Part shown: one piece after another, positions 26,406-35,817 of the stretch | Position numbering within the stretch: position 1 is the stretch's first letter | Layout: every line of letters begins with the position of its first letter | Assembly (NCBI GenBank): GCA_034521975.1 | Contig: JAXHLR010000006.1 | Location: forward strand, 1-64,000 | Reading direction: 5' to 3' | Length of the DNA stretch: 64,000 nt | Source: Acidimicrobiales bacterium | GTDB lineage: Bacteria; Actinomycetota; Acidimicrobiia; Acidimicrobiales; SKKL01 | Notes under the pieces: generated by a model | Told to the model about the DNA's origin: nothing | Database searches by the model: none | Seen by the model: the letters and a program-made list of their open reading frames with translations, nothing else | Program-made: the position numbers and the translations under genes

Positions 26406-28009
26406 GCGAGTCACCTGGCGGGCCGGCCGACCTCGAGATCGGGGCGTTCTCCGATCACGCCCCCTGGATCGTCGACCCCGAGCAGCTGTCGTGGCGACCC
26501 GTCGTCGCCACGATCCGGGACCTCACCCGCCGCCAGCTCCCCGCGCTGCTCACTCCTGGCCGACTCCCCCCGGGCGGCCGCCTGTCCCTGGTCGTCGGGC
26601 GATTCGGATATGCCCTGGTGGGGTGGCACCGGTTCGAACGCAGGTCGGGTGATCGCTCGATCTCCCGGGCGGGGCTGTCCCGGCGGATGCGCCTGGCGAT
26701 CGAAGCCCTGGGACCCACCTTCATCAAGCTCGCGCAGATCATCTCCGGCGGCGAGGGCCTGTTCCCCGACGAGCTGGTGTCGGAGTTCAAGAAGTGCCGC
26801 GACCAGGTCCGGCCCGAGCGCTTCTCCACCGTACGATCCGTGGTCGAGGCCGATCTCGGCCGGCCGCTCGAAGAGGTGTTCTCCGAGTTCGACCCCGAGC
26901 CGCTGGCCTCCGCGTCCATCGCCCAGGTTCACGCGGCGCGGCTTCGCTCCGGTGAGGCGGTCGTGGTCAAGGTCCAACGCCCACAGGTGCAGAACCTGGT
27001 GCAGCGCGACATCGAGGTGATGGCGTGGATCGCCCCGTTCCTCGTGGGGCGCATCCCCGTCACCGCGCTCGCGAACCCCCCAGCGCTGGTCGAGCTGTTC
27101 GCCCAGACCATCGCCGAAGAGCTCGACTTCCGGCTCGAGGCCGAGAACATGCTCGAAGTCGCCCAGTCCTTTGCTCAGCTCGGACAGCGTGGCTACGTGA
27201 TCCCCCGGCCCCACCCCACGCTGGTGACCCGGCGGGTACTGGTCATGGAGCGCCTCGACGGGTTCGCGTTCGACGACGTCGCCGGCATGCGCGACGCGGG
27301 GATCGACACCGAGGCCATCGTCCGTACGGGAATGATCGGGTTCATGGAGGGGTGCATGCTGCACGGTCTCTTCCACGGAGACCTGCACGGGGGCAACCTG
27401 TTCATCCTCCCCGACGGCCGCACCGCCCTGCTCGACTTCGGCATCACCGCTCGCATGGACGACCGGCGACGCCAGGCGTTCCTTCGGCTACTGCTCACCG
27501 CGATGACCAACAACGTCACCGGCCAGGTGGCGGCATTGCGTGACCTCGGCGCGCTCCCACCCGACACCGACCTCGAGGCCGTCATCGCCGACCTGGGCCT
27601 CGACCGGGCGCCCATCGACCCCACCACCCTGACTCCCGACGAGCTGATCACCGAGATCCAGGGCGTGGTGAAGTCGTTGGTGGTCTACGGGGCGAGGATG
27701 CCCAAGGAGCTGATGCTGTTCGTCAAGAACCTGGTGTTCCTCGACGGCGCGATCGCCCGCCTCGCGCCCGACCTCGACCTGTTCGCCGAGATCACCCACA
27801 TCGCCATGTACTTCGCCAGCACCCACGGTGACACCATCGCCCGCGACGTCGGGATCGATCCCCGCAACGTCGACCTCGATCTCTCAGGGGTCAAGGCCGG
27901 CTTCGGTGTCGATCCAGACGAGGTCTCCACCATGACCTACCGCGACCTGCAAGAGCGCCGAGAGCTCATCCGCGAGCGCTTCCGTCGGCGCGGAGCCGAG
28001 GCCCGCTAG
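26402..28009 (+). CDS. AarF/UbiB/ABC1-family atypical kinase
   Basis: This protein of about 535 residues is a UbiB-like atypical kinase. The family marks are [10 protein letters not shown] (about 100-109; the usual KxGQ reads KLAQ), S-I-A-Q-V-H, V-V-K-V-Q-R-P with the catalytic Lys, H-G-D-L-H-G-G-N and L-D-F-G-I. No clear C-terminal membrane helix is present. In other organisms relatives support quinone and isoprenoid-lipid handling at the membrane; the substrate here is unknown. The GTG at 26402 overlaps the cysQ stop; GTG at 26396 is the alternative. nucS follows after 2 nt. Confidence 0.85.
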   Translation: MSESPGGPADLEIGAFSDHAPWIVDPEQLSWRPVVATIRDLTRRQLPALLTPGRLPPGGRLSLVVGRFGYALVGWHRFERRSGDRSISRAGLSRRMRLAIEALGPTFIKLAQIISGGEGLFPDELVSEFKKCRDQVRPERFSTVRSVVEADLGRPLEEVFSEFDPEPLASASIAQVHAARLRSGEAVVVKVQRPQVQNLVQRDIEVMAWIAPFLVGRIPVTALANPPALVELFAQTIAEELDFRLEAENMLEVAQSFAQLGQRGYVIPRPHPTLVTRRVLVMERLDGFAFDDVAGMRDAGIDTEAIVRTGMIGFMEGCMLHGLFHGDLHGGNLFILPDGRTALLDFGITARMDDRRRQAFLRLLLTAMTNNVTGQVAALRDLGALPPDTDLEAVIADLGLDRAPIDPTTLTPDELITEIQGVVKSLVVYGARMPKELMLFVKNLVFLDGAIARLAPDLDLFAEITHIAMYFASTHGDTIARDVGIDPRNVDLDLSGVKAGFGVDPDEVSTMTYRDLQERRELIRERFRRRGAEAR

Positions 28010-28011
28010 TC

Positions 28012-28671
28012 GTGCGGCTCGTCGTCGCCCGGTGCTCGGTGCAGTACGAGGGCCGCCTCCGCGCCCATCTCCCCCTGGCGACGCGCCTCATCATGGTGAA
28101 GGCCGACGGTTGCGTCGCGATCCATGCCGACGGCGGCGCCTACAAGCCCCTCAACTGGATGACCGCTCCCAACCAGCTCGTCGAGAGCGACCACGAGTGG
28201 CGGGTCACCAACCCCAAGGGCGAGGCGCTGGTCATCACCATCGACGAGATCATCTCCGACACGAGCCACGAGCTCGGGACCGATCCCGGCCTCACCAAGG
28301 ACGGCGTCGAGGCCCACCTCCAGGAGCTCCTGGCGGCGAACCCCGACGCAATCCGCGACGGGCTGTCGCTCATCCGGCGCGAGTACCCCACCGACATCGG
28401 CCCGGTCGACCTGCTGTGTCGCGACGCGTCGGGGCGCCTCGTCGCCGTCGAGGTGAAGCGCCGCGGTGAGATCGACGGTGTGGAACAGCTCACCCGCTAC
28501 CTCGATCAGCTCAGGGGCGATCCCTCCCACGGCGAGGTCCGAGGGGTGTTCGTGGCCCAGGCGATCAAGCCCCAGGCCCGCACCCTGGCCGCCACCCGCG
28601 ACATCGACTGCGTCGAGGTCGACTACGACGAGCTCCGGGGCGTCGAGTCCCCCCACCTGCGCCTGTTCTGA
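28012..28671 (+). CDS. nucS: Endonuclease NucS (EndoMS), mismatch repair
   Basis: This 219-residue enzyme cleaves both strands at mismatches and provides the mismatch repair of actinobacteria that lack MutS/MutL. An N-terminal DNA-binding half is followed by a RecB-like nuclease half. Active-site residues are visible as Asp133 (GPVDLL), Glu147 and Lys149 (VAVEVKRR). The C-terminus ends in LRLF, the expected sliding-clamp binding peptide. It begins with GTG 2 nt after the ubiB-type gene, in the same operon. A bidirectional hairpin terminator follows. Confidence 0.95.
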   Translation: MRLVVARCSVQYEGRLRAHLPLATRLIMVKADGCVAIHADGGAYKPLNWMTAPNQLVESDHEWRVTNPKGEALVITIDEIISDTSHELGTDPGLTKDGVEAHLQELLAANPDAIRDGLSLIRREYPTDIGPVDLLCRDASGRLVAVEVKRRGEIDGVEQLTRYLDQLRGDPSHGEVRGVFVAQAIKPQARTLAATRDIDCVEVDYDELRGVESPHLRLF

Positions 28672-28703
28672 CCCACGCCCGGCCCGCCATGGTCCCGAAC
28701 GCG

Positions 28704-28733
28704 CCGAGGGGCACCCTCGCGGGTGCCCCTCGG
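28704..28733. terminator. Bidirectional hairpin terminator between nucS and proX
   Basis: Arms 28704-28716 and 28721-28733 pair perfectly over 13 bp around a 4-nt TCGC loop. It stands between convergent genes and can serve both strands. No U-tract follows. Confidence 0.8.
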
Positions 28734-28762
28734 TCAACTGCTGATGTTGCGGTGAGCTTGGT

Positions 28763-29728
28763 TCAGCTCATCCAGCCGTCGACCAACGACCGGTTGGCGT
28801 CGTCGGAGAGCCACTCCTCGACGGCGTCTGCTTCCTCACCGGTGTCGTACTCGTTGATCACCAGGTCGGTGAGCGACGAGAGCGAATCGCCGTCCATCTC
28901 GAAGTTCGAGAGCCAGCCGGCGATGGTGGGGCACTCGCTCGAGAAGTCGGCACGAGCGACGGCGTGCAGCTCCTCGGCCTCGCCCATTGCGCCCTCGGGA
29001 TCCTCGAGATCCTTGAGCGGGTAGGCGGCGTAGGCCCAGTGCGGGTGCCACAGCGTGACCACGATGGGCTCCTCGCTACCGACGGCCCGCTCGAGCTCGG
29101 CCAGCATGGCCGGGGTCCCGCCCTCGACGAGGGTGTAGTCGTCGAGACCGTAGGTGGGAATGGCTTCCTCGGCGGTCACCCGCATGAGGCCGGCACCCGG
29201 CTCGATGCCGATGATCTGGCCGTCGAAGGTGTCGGCCTGACCGGCGAGGTCGGCGATGGAGTCGATCTCGACGTAGTCGGGAACAGCGAGCTCGAGCGTG
29301 CCCTGGTCGTACCAGATGGACAGGCTCTCGAGCTGATCACCGAACTCGTCCCAGTAGTCGGAGTGGGTGGCGGGCAGCCACGCATCGAGGAACAGGTCGA
29401 GGTCGCCCTCGGCGACACCGGCGTACACCGGCGCCACATCGAGCTGGGTGAGCTCGACATCGACACCCTGCCCTTCCAGCAGCGCCTGCCACAGGAAGGT
29501 GACAGCGACGTCTTCGTCCCAGGGGATCCAGCCGATCGACACCGAGTCGCACTCGGGTGCAGCCATGTCGCCGTTGCCGTCGTCGGCCGCGGTGGTGGTC
29601 GTGTCGTCACCGTCACCGGCACCGGTGTCGTCGTCGCTGTCGTCGTTGCCACATGCGCCGGCGAAGATCGCCAGTGCGGCGACCAACGCCAAGATCCGCA
29701 TCAAGCGGTTACGTCGATGTTGGAACAT
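28763..29728 (-). CDS. proX: Glycine betaine/proline ABC transporter substrate-binding lipoprotein
   Basis: This 321-residue protein is an OpuAC/ProX-type binding protein. A signal sequence ends at a Cys in AGAC (about residue 26), then an acidic and Thr-rich linker precedes the domain. The Trp residues expected for a quaternary ammonium pocket appear in GWIPWDED, DAWLPATH and LWHPHW. It binds glycine betaine or related osmolytes outside the membrane. The ribosome-binding site is AAGGAAG. It is the last gene of the proV-proW-proX operon and is separated from proW by a short G-rich repeat. Confidence 0.9.
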   Translation of the reverse strand: MFQHRRNRLMRILALVAALAIFAGACGNDDSDDDTGAGDGDDTTTTAADDGNGDMAAPECDSVSIGWIPWDEDVAVTFLWQALLEGQGVDVELTQLDVAPVYAGVAEGDLDLFLDAWLPATHSDYWDEFGDQLESLSIWYDQGTLELAVPDYVEIDSIADLAGQADTFDGQIIGIEPGAGLMRVTAEEAIPTYGLDDYTLVEGGTPAMLAELERAVGSEEPIVVTLWHPHWAYAAYPLKDLEDPEGAMGEAEELHAVARADFSSECPTIAGWLSNFEMDGDSLSSLTDLVINEYDTGEEADAVEEWLSDDANRSLVDGWMS

Positions 29729-29737
29729 GAAGTCTTC

Positions 29738-29793
29738 CTTGCTGTTGGGGGTATGGCTGTGCTGTTGGGTATTGCTGTGCTGTTGGGGTATTG
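29738..29793. repeat. Three-unit direct repeat between proW and proX
   Basis: Units of 18-20 bp share TGCTGTTGGG and TAT on the plus strand. The G run has 5, 3 and 4 bases, which fits slippage. It lies in the transcribed spacer between proW and proX. Confidence 0.65.
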
Positions 29794-29797
29794 ACCT

Positions 29798-30655
29798 TCA
29801 GGCGGCCGAACGATCGCGGAACTGCGACGCACGGTCACCGATCGCGGCGGTGATCCGGTCGAGGAAGATCGCAAGGATCACCACGGCCAGACCACCCTCG
29901 ACGCCGAGTCCGACGTCGAGGCGAGTGATACCTCGGAACACCACGGCTCCGACGCCACCTGCTCCCACCATGCCCGAGATGACGACCATAGACAACGCGA
30001 GCATGATGACCTGGTTGATCCCCGCCATGATCGTGGGCAGGGCGAGCGGCAGCTGGATCTTGGTGAGGATCTGCGAGGGAGCGGAACCGAACGCGTGTCC
30101 GGCCTCGACCACCTCCTCGTCCACCTGGCGGATGCCGAGCTCGGTGAAACGCACCGCGGGGGGCATCGAGAACACCACGGTGGCGACCACGCCCGGCACC
30201 TGGCCGATGCCGAAGAACACGATGGCCGGCACCAAGTAGACGAACGCCGGCATCGTCTGCATGAAGTCGAGCATGGGGCGGACGATCGTGCTCACCACCG
30301 TGCTGCGCGAGGTGGTGATGCCGAGCGGGACACCGATGACGATGGCCACCAGACTGGCCACCAGCACCAGTGACAGCGAGGACATCGAGGCCTCCCACAG
30401 GCGCATGCTCTCGACCAGGGCCATGGCGAGCAGCGTGAAGAGCCCGAACATCGCGCTGCGGATCCACCACGCGAACAGCGCGAAGATCACGATGAGCACG
30501 AGCGGATCGGGCCAGGTGAGCAGGTCCTCGAGGGCGTCGATGAAGAACTGCAGGACCTCGCTGATGAAGTCGAACAGCCAGTTGACGTTGTCGGTCAACC
30601 AGTCGACGATGTTGTCGACACGGTCACCGACCGGAGTGCGGGGCAGCTCAGGCAC
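29798..30655 (-). CDS. proW: Glycine betaine ABC transporter permease
   Basis: This protein of about 285 residues has six or so transmembrane helices and the binding-protein-dependent transport loop E-A-G-H-A-F-G-S-A-P (about 175-185) followed by the cytoplasmic coupling helix. It is the membrane channel for the ProV/ProX system. An upstream in-frame start (30691) is possible, but the GTG at 30655 overlaps the proV end by only 8 nt and is preferred. The N-terminal 50 residues are amphipathic and precede the first helix. Confidence 0.88.
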   Translation of the reverse strand: MPELPRTPVGDRVDNIVDWLTDNVNWLFDFISEVLQFFIDALEDLLTWPDPLVLIVIFALFAWWIRSAMFGLFTLLAMALVESMRLWEASMSSLSLVLVASLVAIVIGVPLGITTSRSTVVSTIVRPMLDFMQTMPAFVYLVPAIVFFGIGQVPGVVATVVFSMPPAVRFTELGIRQVDEEVVEAGHAFGSAPSQILTKIQLPLALPTIMAGINQVIMLALSMVVISGMVGAGGVGAVVFRGITRLDVGLGVEGGLAVVILAIFLDRITAAIGDRASQFRDRSAA

Positions 30656-31925
30656 CGGCGGCCTCCTGCGGTTCGCCGGAGCCACCGGCATCAGGCCCGT
30701 CCCCGAAGTTCGGGGACAGATCGTCGAGCGATTCGTCGAGGTCGAGGTCGGACTCGCCGGAGAGGGCTGCCAGCAGCGTCACCCGGGGGATGACCCCGAG
30801 GAGCCGGCCGTCGTCATCGACCACGGCGAGCGGCAGCGCGCTCTCGGCAGCGGGGGCGAGGATCTCGAACAGGGCGGCGTCGGGGCCCACCGAGGGGACG
30901 TCGGTGGTGAGCACCTTCTCGATGGCGACGTCGCGCCGTGCCGCCTCGGTGACGGCGTCGTCGCGGACCGAACCCCACAGCCTGCGGTGGGGTCCGACCA
31001 CATAGAGGCCCGACACCTGGTGCTCACGCATGATCCGCATGGCCGCTCGCGGCCCTTCGTGGGGGCCGAGTGTGGCCACCGGGTCCTCCATGACGCTGGA
31101 GGCGGTGAGCACCCGTGAACGGTCGACGTCTTGGACGAACGAGGCGACGTAGTCGTTGGCGGGATCCTGGAGGATGTTCTCGGCGGTGCCGATCTGCACC
31201 ATGCGACCGTCCTTCATCACGGCGATGCGATCGCCGATGCGCATCGCCTCGTTGAGGTCGTGGGTGATGAACACGACGGTCTTGGCCAACGTCGCCTGCA
31301 GATCGAGGATCTGATCCTGCATCTCGCGGCGGATGAGCGGATCGAGGGCGCTGAACGCCTCGTCCATCAACAGGATGGGAGCATCGGTGGCCAACGCCCG
31401 AGCAAGACCAACCCGCTGCTTCATGCCGCCCGAGAGCTGACCCGGATAGGCGTCGACGCGGTCGCCGAGCCCGACGACCTGCAGCGACTCGCGGGCACGC
31501 TCGCGCCGCTCGTCGGGCGGCACCTTCTGGGTCTCGAGCCCCCACGCCGCGTTGTCGAGCACGGTGCGGTGGGGCATGAGGGCGAAGTGCTGGAACACCA
31601 TGCTGATCTGCTCGGCCCGGATCTTTCGCAGCTCACGAGCTGGGAGGTCGGTGATGTCCCTGCCGCTGACGACCACCTGCCCAGCGGTTGGTTGGAACAA
31701 CAGGTTGATCATGCGGACCAGGGTCGACTTCCCCGACCCCGACAACCCCATGACGACGAACAGCTCGCCACGTTCGATCTGGAGGGTCGCGTCGATCACC
31801 GCGGCGACCGACCCGGTCTCCTTCTCGACCTCGTACCTGGGGTATCCCTCGTCGAGCAGCTTCAGGGCCTGATCGGTGTTGCCACCAAAGATCTTGTAGA
31901 CGTTGTTCAGTTCGAGTTCGCTCAC
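30648..31925 (-). CDS. proV: Glycine betaine ABC transporter ATPase with CBS domains
   Basis: This 425-residue ATPase has Walker A G-L-S-G-S-G-K-S-T (about 60-68), signature LSGGMKQRVGLARA, and Walker B L-L-M-D-E-A-F-S-A-L-D. Two CBS domains occupy the last third; in OpuA they sense ionic strength. The family motif M-V-F-Q-H-F-A-L-M-P-H is present. It powers osmolyte uptake. GGGAGGA stands before the GTG start. It is the first gene of the operon; the 102-nt gap upstream (31926-32027) must hold the promoter, but no convincing box was found. Confidence 0.93.
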   Translation of the reverse strand: MSELELNNVYKIFGGNTDQALKLLDEGYPRYEVEKETGSVAAVIDATLQIERGELFVVMGLSGSGKSTLVRMINLLFQPTAGQVVVSGRDITDLPARELRKIRAEQISMVFQHFALMPHRTVLDNAAWGLETQKVPPDERRERARESLQVVGLGDRVDAYPGQLSGGMKQRVGLARALATDAPILLMDEAFSALDPLIRREMQDQILDLQATLAKTVVFITHDLNEAMRIGDRIAVMKDGRMVQIGTAENILQDPANDYVASFVQDVDRSRVLTASSVMEDPVATLGPHEGPRAAMRIMREHQVSGLYVVGPHRRLWGSVRDDAVTEAARRDVAIEKVLTTDVPSVGPDAALFEILAPAAESALPLAVVDDDGRLLGVIPRVTLLAALSGESDLDLDESLDDLSPNFGDGPDAGGSGEPQEAAGA

Positions 31926-32027
31926 GGTCCTCCCATGGGGGTGCGGCCGGAGCCGACCACCCGCGCGTTCCTACGAGTCTGGACGACCAGCGGGTCGATC
32001 ACAAACCGTTGGAGATGACTCTCGTTC

Positions 32028-32882
32028 TCAATCGAACCGGCACAGCCCGCTCGACAGCACCACCTTGTCGCCCACCGAGGTGGTGAACACGGCCTCGCCG
32101 TCACCGGTCCGCCACATGCGCACGGTGAGATCATCTCCCGGCAGCACCGGGGAGGCGAAACGCCCCTCCATGTGCTTGAAGCGGGCGGGATCGGAGTCGC
32201 ACAGGTGGTGCAGCAGCGCCCTGCCGGTGAAGCCGTAGGTGCACAAGCCGTGCAGGATGGGCTTGGGGAAGCCGGCGACGTCGGAGAACGACTTGTCGGA
32301 GTGCAACGGGTTGCGGTCGCCGTTGAGCCGGTAGGTGAGCGCCTGGTCGGGTCGGGTCGAGTAGGTGACCTCGTGGTCGGGCTCGCGCTCGGGTGCCACG
32401 TTGGTGGGCCCCGACGGACCGCGTTCGCCACCGAAGCCACCCTCGCCGGAGATGAACACCGACGAACGGGTGCTGAACAGCGGCTCGCCCGTCTCGACCA
32501 GGGTGGAGTTCGACTCGGTGGCGATCACCGCGCCCTTGCCCTTGTCGTAGATGCCGACGATCTCGCTCTGGGACTCGAGCTCGCCGTCGACCGGGAGCTC
32601 CCGGTGCAGGGTGATGGCCTGTTCACCGTGCACGAGCATGGCCGGGTTGAAGCTACCGACGTTGGCCATCGCACCGCCGCCCGCGCCGAGCACCACCGCC
32701 ATGGTCGGCAACGCCCGTTGGTCGACCCCACGGGTGTTCTCGGTGGTGAACTCCAGCTCGAAGCCCACGGGATCGATGCTGCCCGCACCGACGCTCACCG
32801 CGTAGAGCAGTGCGTCCTTGCTCGTCCAACGCCGCCGGCCGGGCTCGCCCTTGGCGCCCACCGCATCGGGATTGATGGCCAT
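32028..32882 (-). CDS. MaoC-family enoyl-CoA hydratase (MFE-2 hydratase-like)
   Basis: This 284-residue protein has two hotdog halves, an N-terminal MaoC-like half and a catalytic half with the hydratase 2 motif (Y-R-L-N-G-D-R-N-P-L-H, about 182-192). Asp and His of that motif are the active-site pair. It hydrates trans-2-enoyl-CoA to the (3R)-hydroxyacyl-CoA, for medium to bulky or sterol side-chain substrates. It follows the SDR gene by 26 nt, and together they match the two halves of peroxisomal MFE-2. A strong purine-rich ribosome-binding site precedes the ATG. Confidence 0.9.
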   Translation of the reverse strand: MAINPDAVGAKGEPGRRRWTSKDALLYAVSVGAGSIDPVGFELEFTTENTRGVDQRALPTMAVVLGAGGGAMANVGSFNPAMLVHGEQAITLHRELPVDGELESQSEIVGIYDKGKGAVIATESNSTLVETGEPLFSTRSSVFISGEGGFGGERGPSGPTNVAPEREPDHEVTYSTRPDQALTYRLNGDRNPLHSDKSFSDVAGFPKPILHGLCTYGFTGRALLHHLCDSDPARFKHMEGRFASPVLPGDDLTVRMWRTGDGEAVFTTSVGDKVVLSSGLCRFD

Positions 32883-32908
32883 GTTCCCCCCTTGGATCGT
32901 GCTACCGA

Positions 32909-33838
32909 TTAGATGGTCGTGCCGGGCCGTCCGGGGCCTTCGGCGTCTTCGCCGCTCATGTCGGCGTTCAGTCGGGCGTTGGCCATCAGCTCGGCGACGA
33001 CCGGACCGAGCTTGGTCGGATCGTCGACCGGCTCGGCCACAGGCCCGCGATGCCAGCCCTCGGCGATGCCCAGGTACCGACCGCTCACGTCGAAGACGCG
33101 GCCGGTGACGTTCTTGGCCTCGGGGCTGGCCAGCCAGGTGACGATGGGCGAGATCCAGTGCGGCGCCATCTGCTCCTTTGCTTCCTCCGGGAGCTGGCCC
33201 ATGCCGAGGTTCTCGGTCATGCGGGTGAGCGCGGTGGGAGCGATGGCGTTGGCAGTCACGCCGTAGCGGGCCAGCTCGAGCGCGGCGATCGTGGTGAAGC
33301 TGGCGATGCCGGCCTTGGCCGCTCCGTAGTTGGTCTGGCCGACGTTGCCGTAGATGCCAGACGGCGAGGCGGTGTTGATGATGCGTCCGTCGACCTCGTT
33401 GCCGGCCTTGGACTGCTCGCGCCAGTAGGCGGCCGCCCAGCGCGACGGGGCGAAGGTGCCCTTCAGGTGCACCTTGATGACCGCATCCCACTCTTCCTCG
33501 GTCATGTTGGTGAGCATGCGGTCGCGCAGGATCCCCGCGTTGTTGACCACCACGTGGAGGTCGCCGAAGGTCTCGACCGCCTGGTTCACCATGTTCTGGG
33601 CGCCTTCCCAGCTGCTGACGTCGTCGCCGTTGACCACGGCCTCACCGCCCATGCCACGGATCTCCTCGACCACCTCCCCCGCAGGTCCGGTGCCACCGCC
33701 GGTGCCATCCATCTCGGCGCCGATGTCGTTGACGACGATCTTGGCCCCCTGACCGGACATCATCAGCGCGTGCTCGCGACCGATGCCGCGCCCGGCTCCG
33801 GTGATGATGGCGACGCGCCCTTCGAGGATTCCGCTCAT
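32909..33838 (-). CDS. SDR family (3R)-hydroxyacyl-CoA dehydrogenase (MFE-2 type)
   Basis: This 309-residue SDR carries TGAGRGIGRE near the N-terminus, NNAG, and the catalytic Y-G-A-A-K. The insert N-D-I-G-A-E-M-D-G-T and the C-terminal E-G-W-H-R-G-P are typical of the dehydrogenase domain of 17-beta-HSD4/MFE-2. It oxidises (3R)-hydroxyacyl-CoA with NAD. The ATG at 33838 with GGAGAG upstream is chosen; the open frame continues upstream without conservation. It is divergent from the VanW-type gene. Confidence 0.9.
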   Translation of the reverse strand: MSGILEGRVAIITGAGRGIGREHALMMSGQGAKIVVNDIGAEMDGTGGGTGPAGEVVEEIRGMGGEAVVNGDDVSSWEGAQNMVNQAVETFGDLHVVVNNAGILRDRMLTNMTEEEWDAVIKVHLKGTFAPSRWAAAYWREQSKAGNEVDGRIINTASPSGIYGNVGQTNYGAAKAGIASFTTIAALELARYGVTANAIAPTALTRMTENLGMGQLPEEAKEQMAPHWISPIVTWLASPEAKNVTGRVFDVSGRYLGIAEGWHRGPVAEPVDDPTKLGPVVAELMANARLNADMSGEDAEGPGRPGTTI

Positions 33839-33990
33839 CGTGTGACTCTCTCCTGGCTCGGGTTGATCGACTCGCTCTGGCCACCCCCGATGGGGCGGAA
33901 CTGACCGGATGATGCCAGACAGCGCCCTGCGGCACCCATTCCAGCACGACCGGACACCCACGCGAGGTGGAGGACGGCTCGGATGCTGCG

Positions 33991-35817
33991 ATGATGGTGA
34001 CGATGCCGCGCCTTCGTTCGATCCCGCGCGGCCCAGCGGCGATGCTGATCCTCGGCGGAGCCGTGCTGGGCCTCTACGTCCTGATGCTGGTCGGCTCCTT
34101 CGTCGACGGTTCCTTCGCCGGCGCGCACATCGGCCGCAACATCGGCTTCGCCGGCACGTCGATGTCGGGCACGCCGATCGACGCCGTCGACGACGAGGTC
34201 GAGGGGTTGGCGAACGGATATGGCGACACCCCGGTGGAGATCGACGCTGGCCACGGAGCGGCGACCACCACCGCCGCAGACCTCGGCCTGACCTTCGATG
34301 TCGGCGCCTCTGCGCGGGCAGTCGAATCGGCGAACGAATCGCCGCTGCTGGTGCGGCCCATCAACTGGATCGCGAGCTTCTTCGGCACCCGCGACGTCGA
34401 ACCCCGCTACGCCATCGACCACGCCGTCCTGAACGACGCGCTCGTCGATCTCGACCTTCCGGGGGTGTCCGAGTGGACGCTCCCGTCCCTCGACGCCGAC
34501 GCCGCCGGCGTGCGGATCGAGCCGGGACAGGCCGGCGCGGGGATCGACCCGGACCGCTTCGCCCAGGCGTTGCTGTCCGCAGCGGAGTCGGGCGGGGTCC
34601 CTCTGCAGGTCACGCCCGAGCTGGTCGAGGTCGATCCGCCCATCACCGACGACGTCGTCGAGGAGGTCGCTGCCGCCGCCGAGGCCGCGACCGCTGCTCC
34701 GCTCGAGCTGACCGTCGGCGAGACCACCGGAACCGTCGACGTCGCCACCCTGCGCTCGTGGCTGGAGCTGACCATCGAGGAGGACGAGGCCGACTGGGAT
34801 CTCGACCACGACCGGGTCATGGACCACCTCCAGGAGCAGTTCGCCGAAGCGGGCAGTACCGGCACGGATGTGAGCTTCGTGGTCGAGGACGGGCGGCCCG
34901 TGATCCTTCCGGGGGCCGACCGCACCGCGTGCTGTGACGAGGACAGTCCCGAGCTGATTCTCCTGGCACTGCGCTCGGGGGCACGCGCCGTCCAGCTCCC
35001 GCTTCGGACCGCAGCTCCCGAACGCGGCCGCGAGTGGGCCGAATCGCTCGGGATCGTCGAGGAGGTGGCGTCGTTCACCACCACCCACTCCTGTTGCCAG
35101 AACCGGGTGGTGAACATCCACCTGATCGCCGACGCGGTCCGCGGCGTGGTCCTCGAACCGGGCGAGACCCTCTCGATGAACGAGCACGTCGGACGACGAA
35201 CCGCCGAGAAGGGCTACCTCCCAGCGGGTGGGATCACCAACGGCATCCTCGTCGATCAGCTCGGTGGCGGCGTCTCGCAGTTCACCACCACCTTGTTCAA
35301 CGCGGCCTTCTTCGCCGGGCTCGACTTCGGCGAGTACCAGGCGCACTCGATCTACTTCTCGCGCTACCCGTACGGGCGGGAGGCCACGCTGTCCTATCCG
35401 GCGCCCGACCTGCAGATCCGCAACACGTCGCCCTACGGCGTGTTGATCTGGCCCACCTACACCGACACCAGCATCACCGTCACCCTCTACTCCACGCGCC
35501 ACGTCGAGGCCGAACAGACCGGCCAGACCGAGTCGGCGTCGGGCGCCTGCACGCTGGTGCGGACCGAGCGCACCCGGACCTACGACGACGGCCGGACCGA
35601 GGTCGACCACGTCACCGCCCGCTACCGCCCCGAGGAGGGCATCAACTGCGCCGGCGAGTCGACGGTGCCCACCACGACCACCACGACCACGACCACCACG
35701 ACCACCACGACCACCACGACCACCACGCCCGAGCCGAGCACCACGACCACCACCGCCCCGGGATCGACCAGCTCCACCACCAGCTCCACCACCAGCACGA
35801 CGTTGGAGCCCGGGTGA
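33991..35817 (+). CDS. VanW-family cell-envelope protein with Thr-rich tail
   Basis: This protein of about 608 residues has an N-terminal membrane anchor, a peptidoglycan-binding-4 like region (about 80-300) and a VanW domain (about 360-500) with the signature G-E-T-L-S-M-N and G-G-G-V-S-Q. It probably sits outside the membrane and interacts with peptidoglycan. The end is a run of Thr (19 in a row) and Ser/Thr residues. Several Met/Val codons cluster at 33967-34003, so the start is uncertain. The stop overlaps the next gene in GTGA. Confidence 0.82.
   Translation: MMVTMPRLRSIPRGPAAMLILGGAVLGLYVLMLVGSFVDGSFAGAHIGRNIGFAGTSMSGTPIDAVDDEVEGLANGYGDTPVEIDAGHGAATTTAADLGLTFDVGASARAVESANESPLLVRPINWIASFFGTRDVEPRYAIDHAVLNDALVDLDLPGVSEWTLPSLDADAAGVRIEPGQAGAGIDPDRFAQALLSAAESGGVPLQVTPELVEVDPPITDDVVEEVAAAAEAATAAPLELTVGETTGTVDVATLRSWLELTIEEDEADWDLDHDRVMDHLQEQFAEAGSTGTDVSFVVEDGRPVILPGADRTACCDEDSPELILLALRSGARAVQLPLRTAAPERGREWAESLGIVEEVASFTTTHSCCQNRVVNIHLIADAVRGVVLEPGETLSMNEHVGRRTAEKGYLPAGGITNGILVDQLGGGVSQFTTTLFNAAFFAGLDFGEYQAHSIYFSRYPYGREATLSYPAPDLQIRNTSPYGVLIWPTYTDTSITVTLYSTRHVEAEQTGQTESASGACTLVRTERTRTYDDGRTEVDHVTARYRPEEGINCAGESTVPTTTTTTTTTTTTTTTTTTTPEPSTTTTTAPGSTSSTTSSTTSTTLEPG
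35668..35730 (+). repeat. ACC/ACG simple repeat encoding poly-Thr
   Basis: Alternating ACC and ACG codons form a low-complexity stretch inside the 3' end of the VanW-type gene. Length variation by slippage is likely. Confidence 0.75.
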
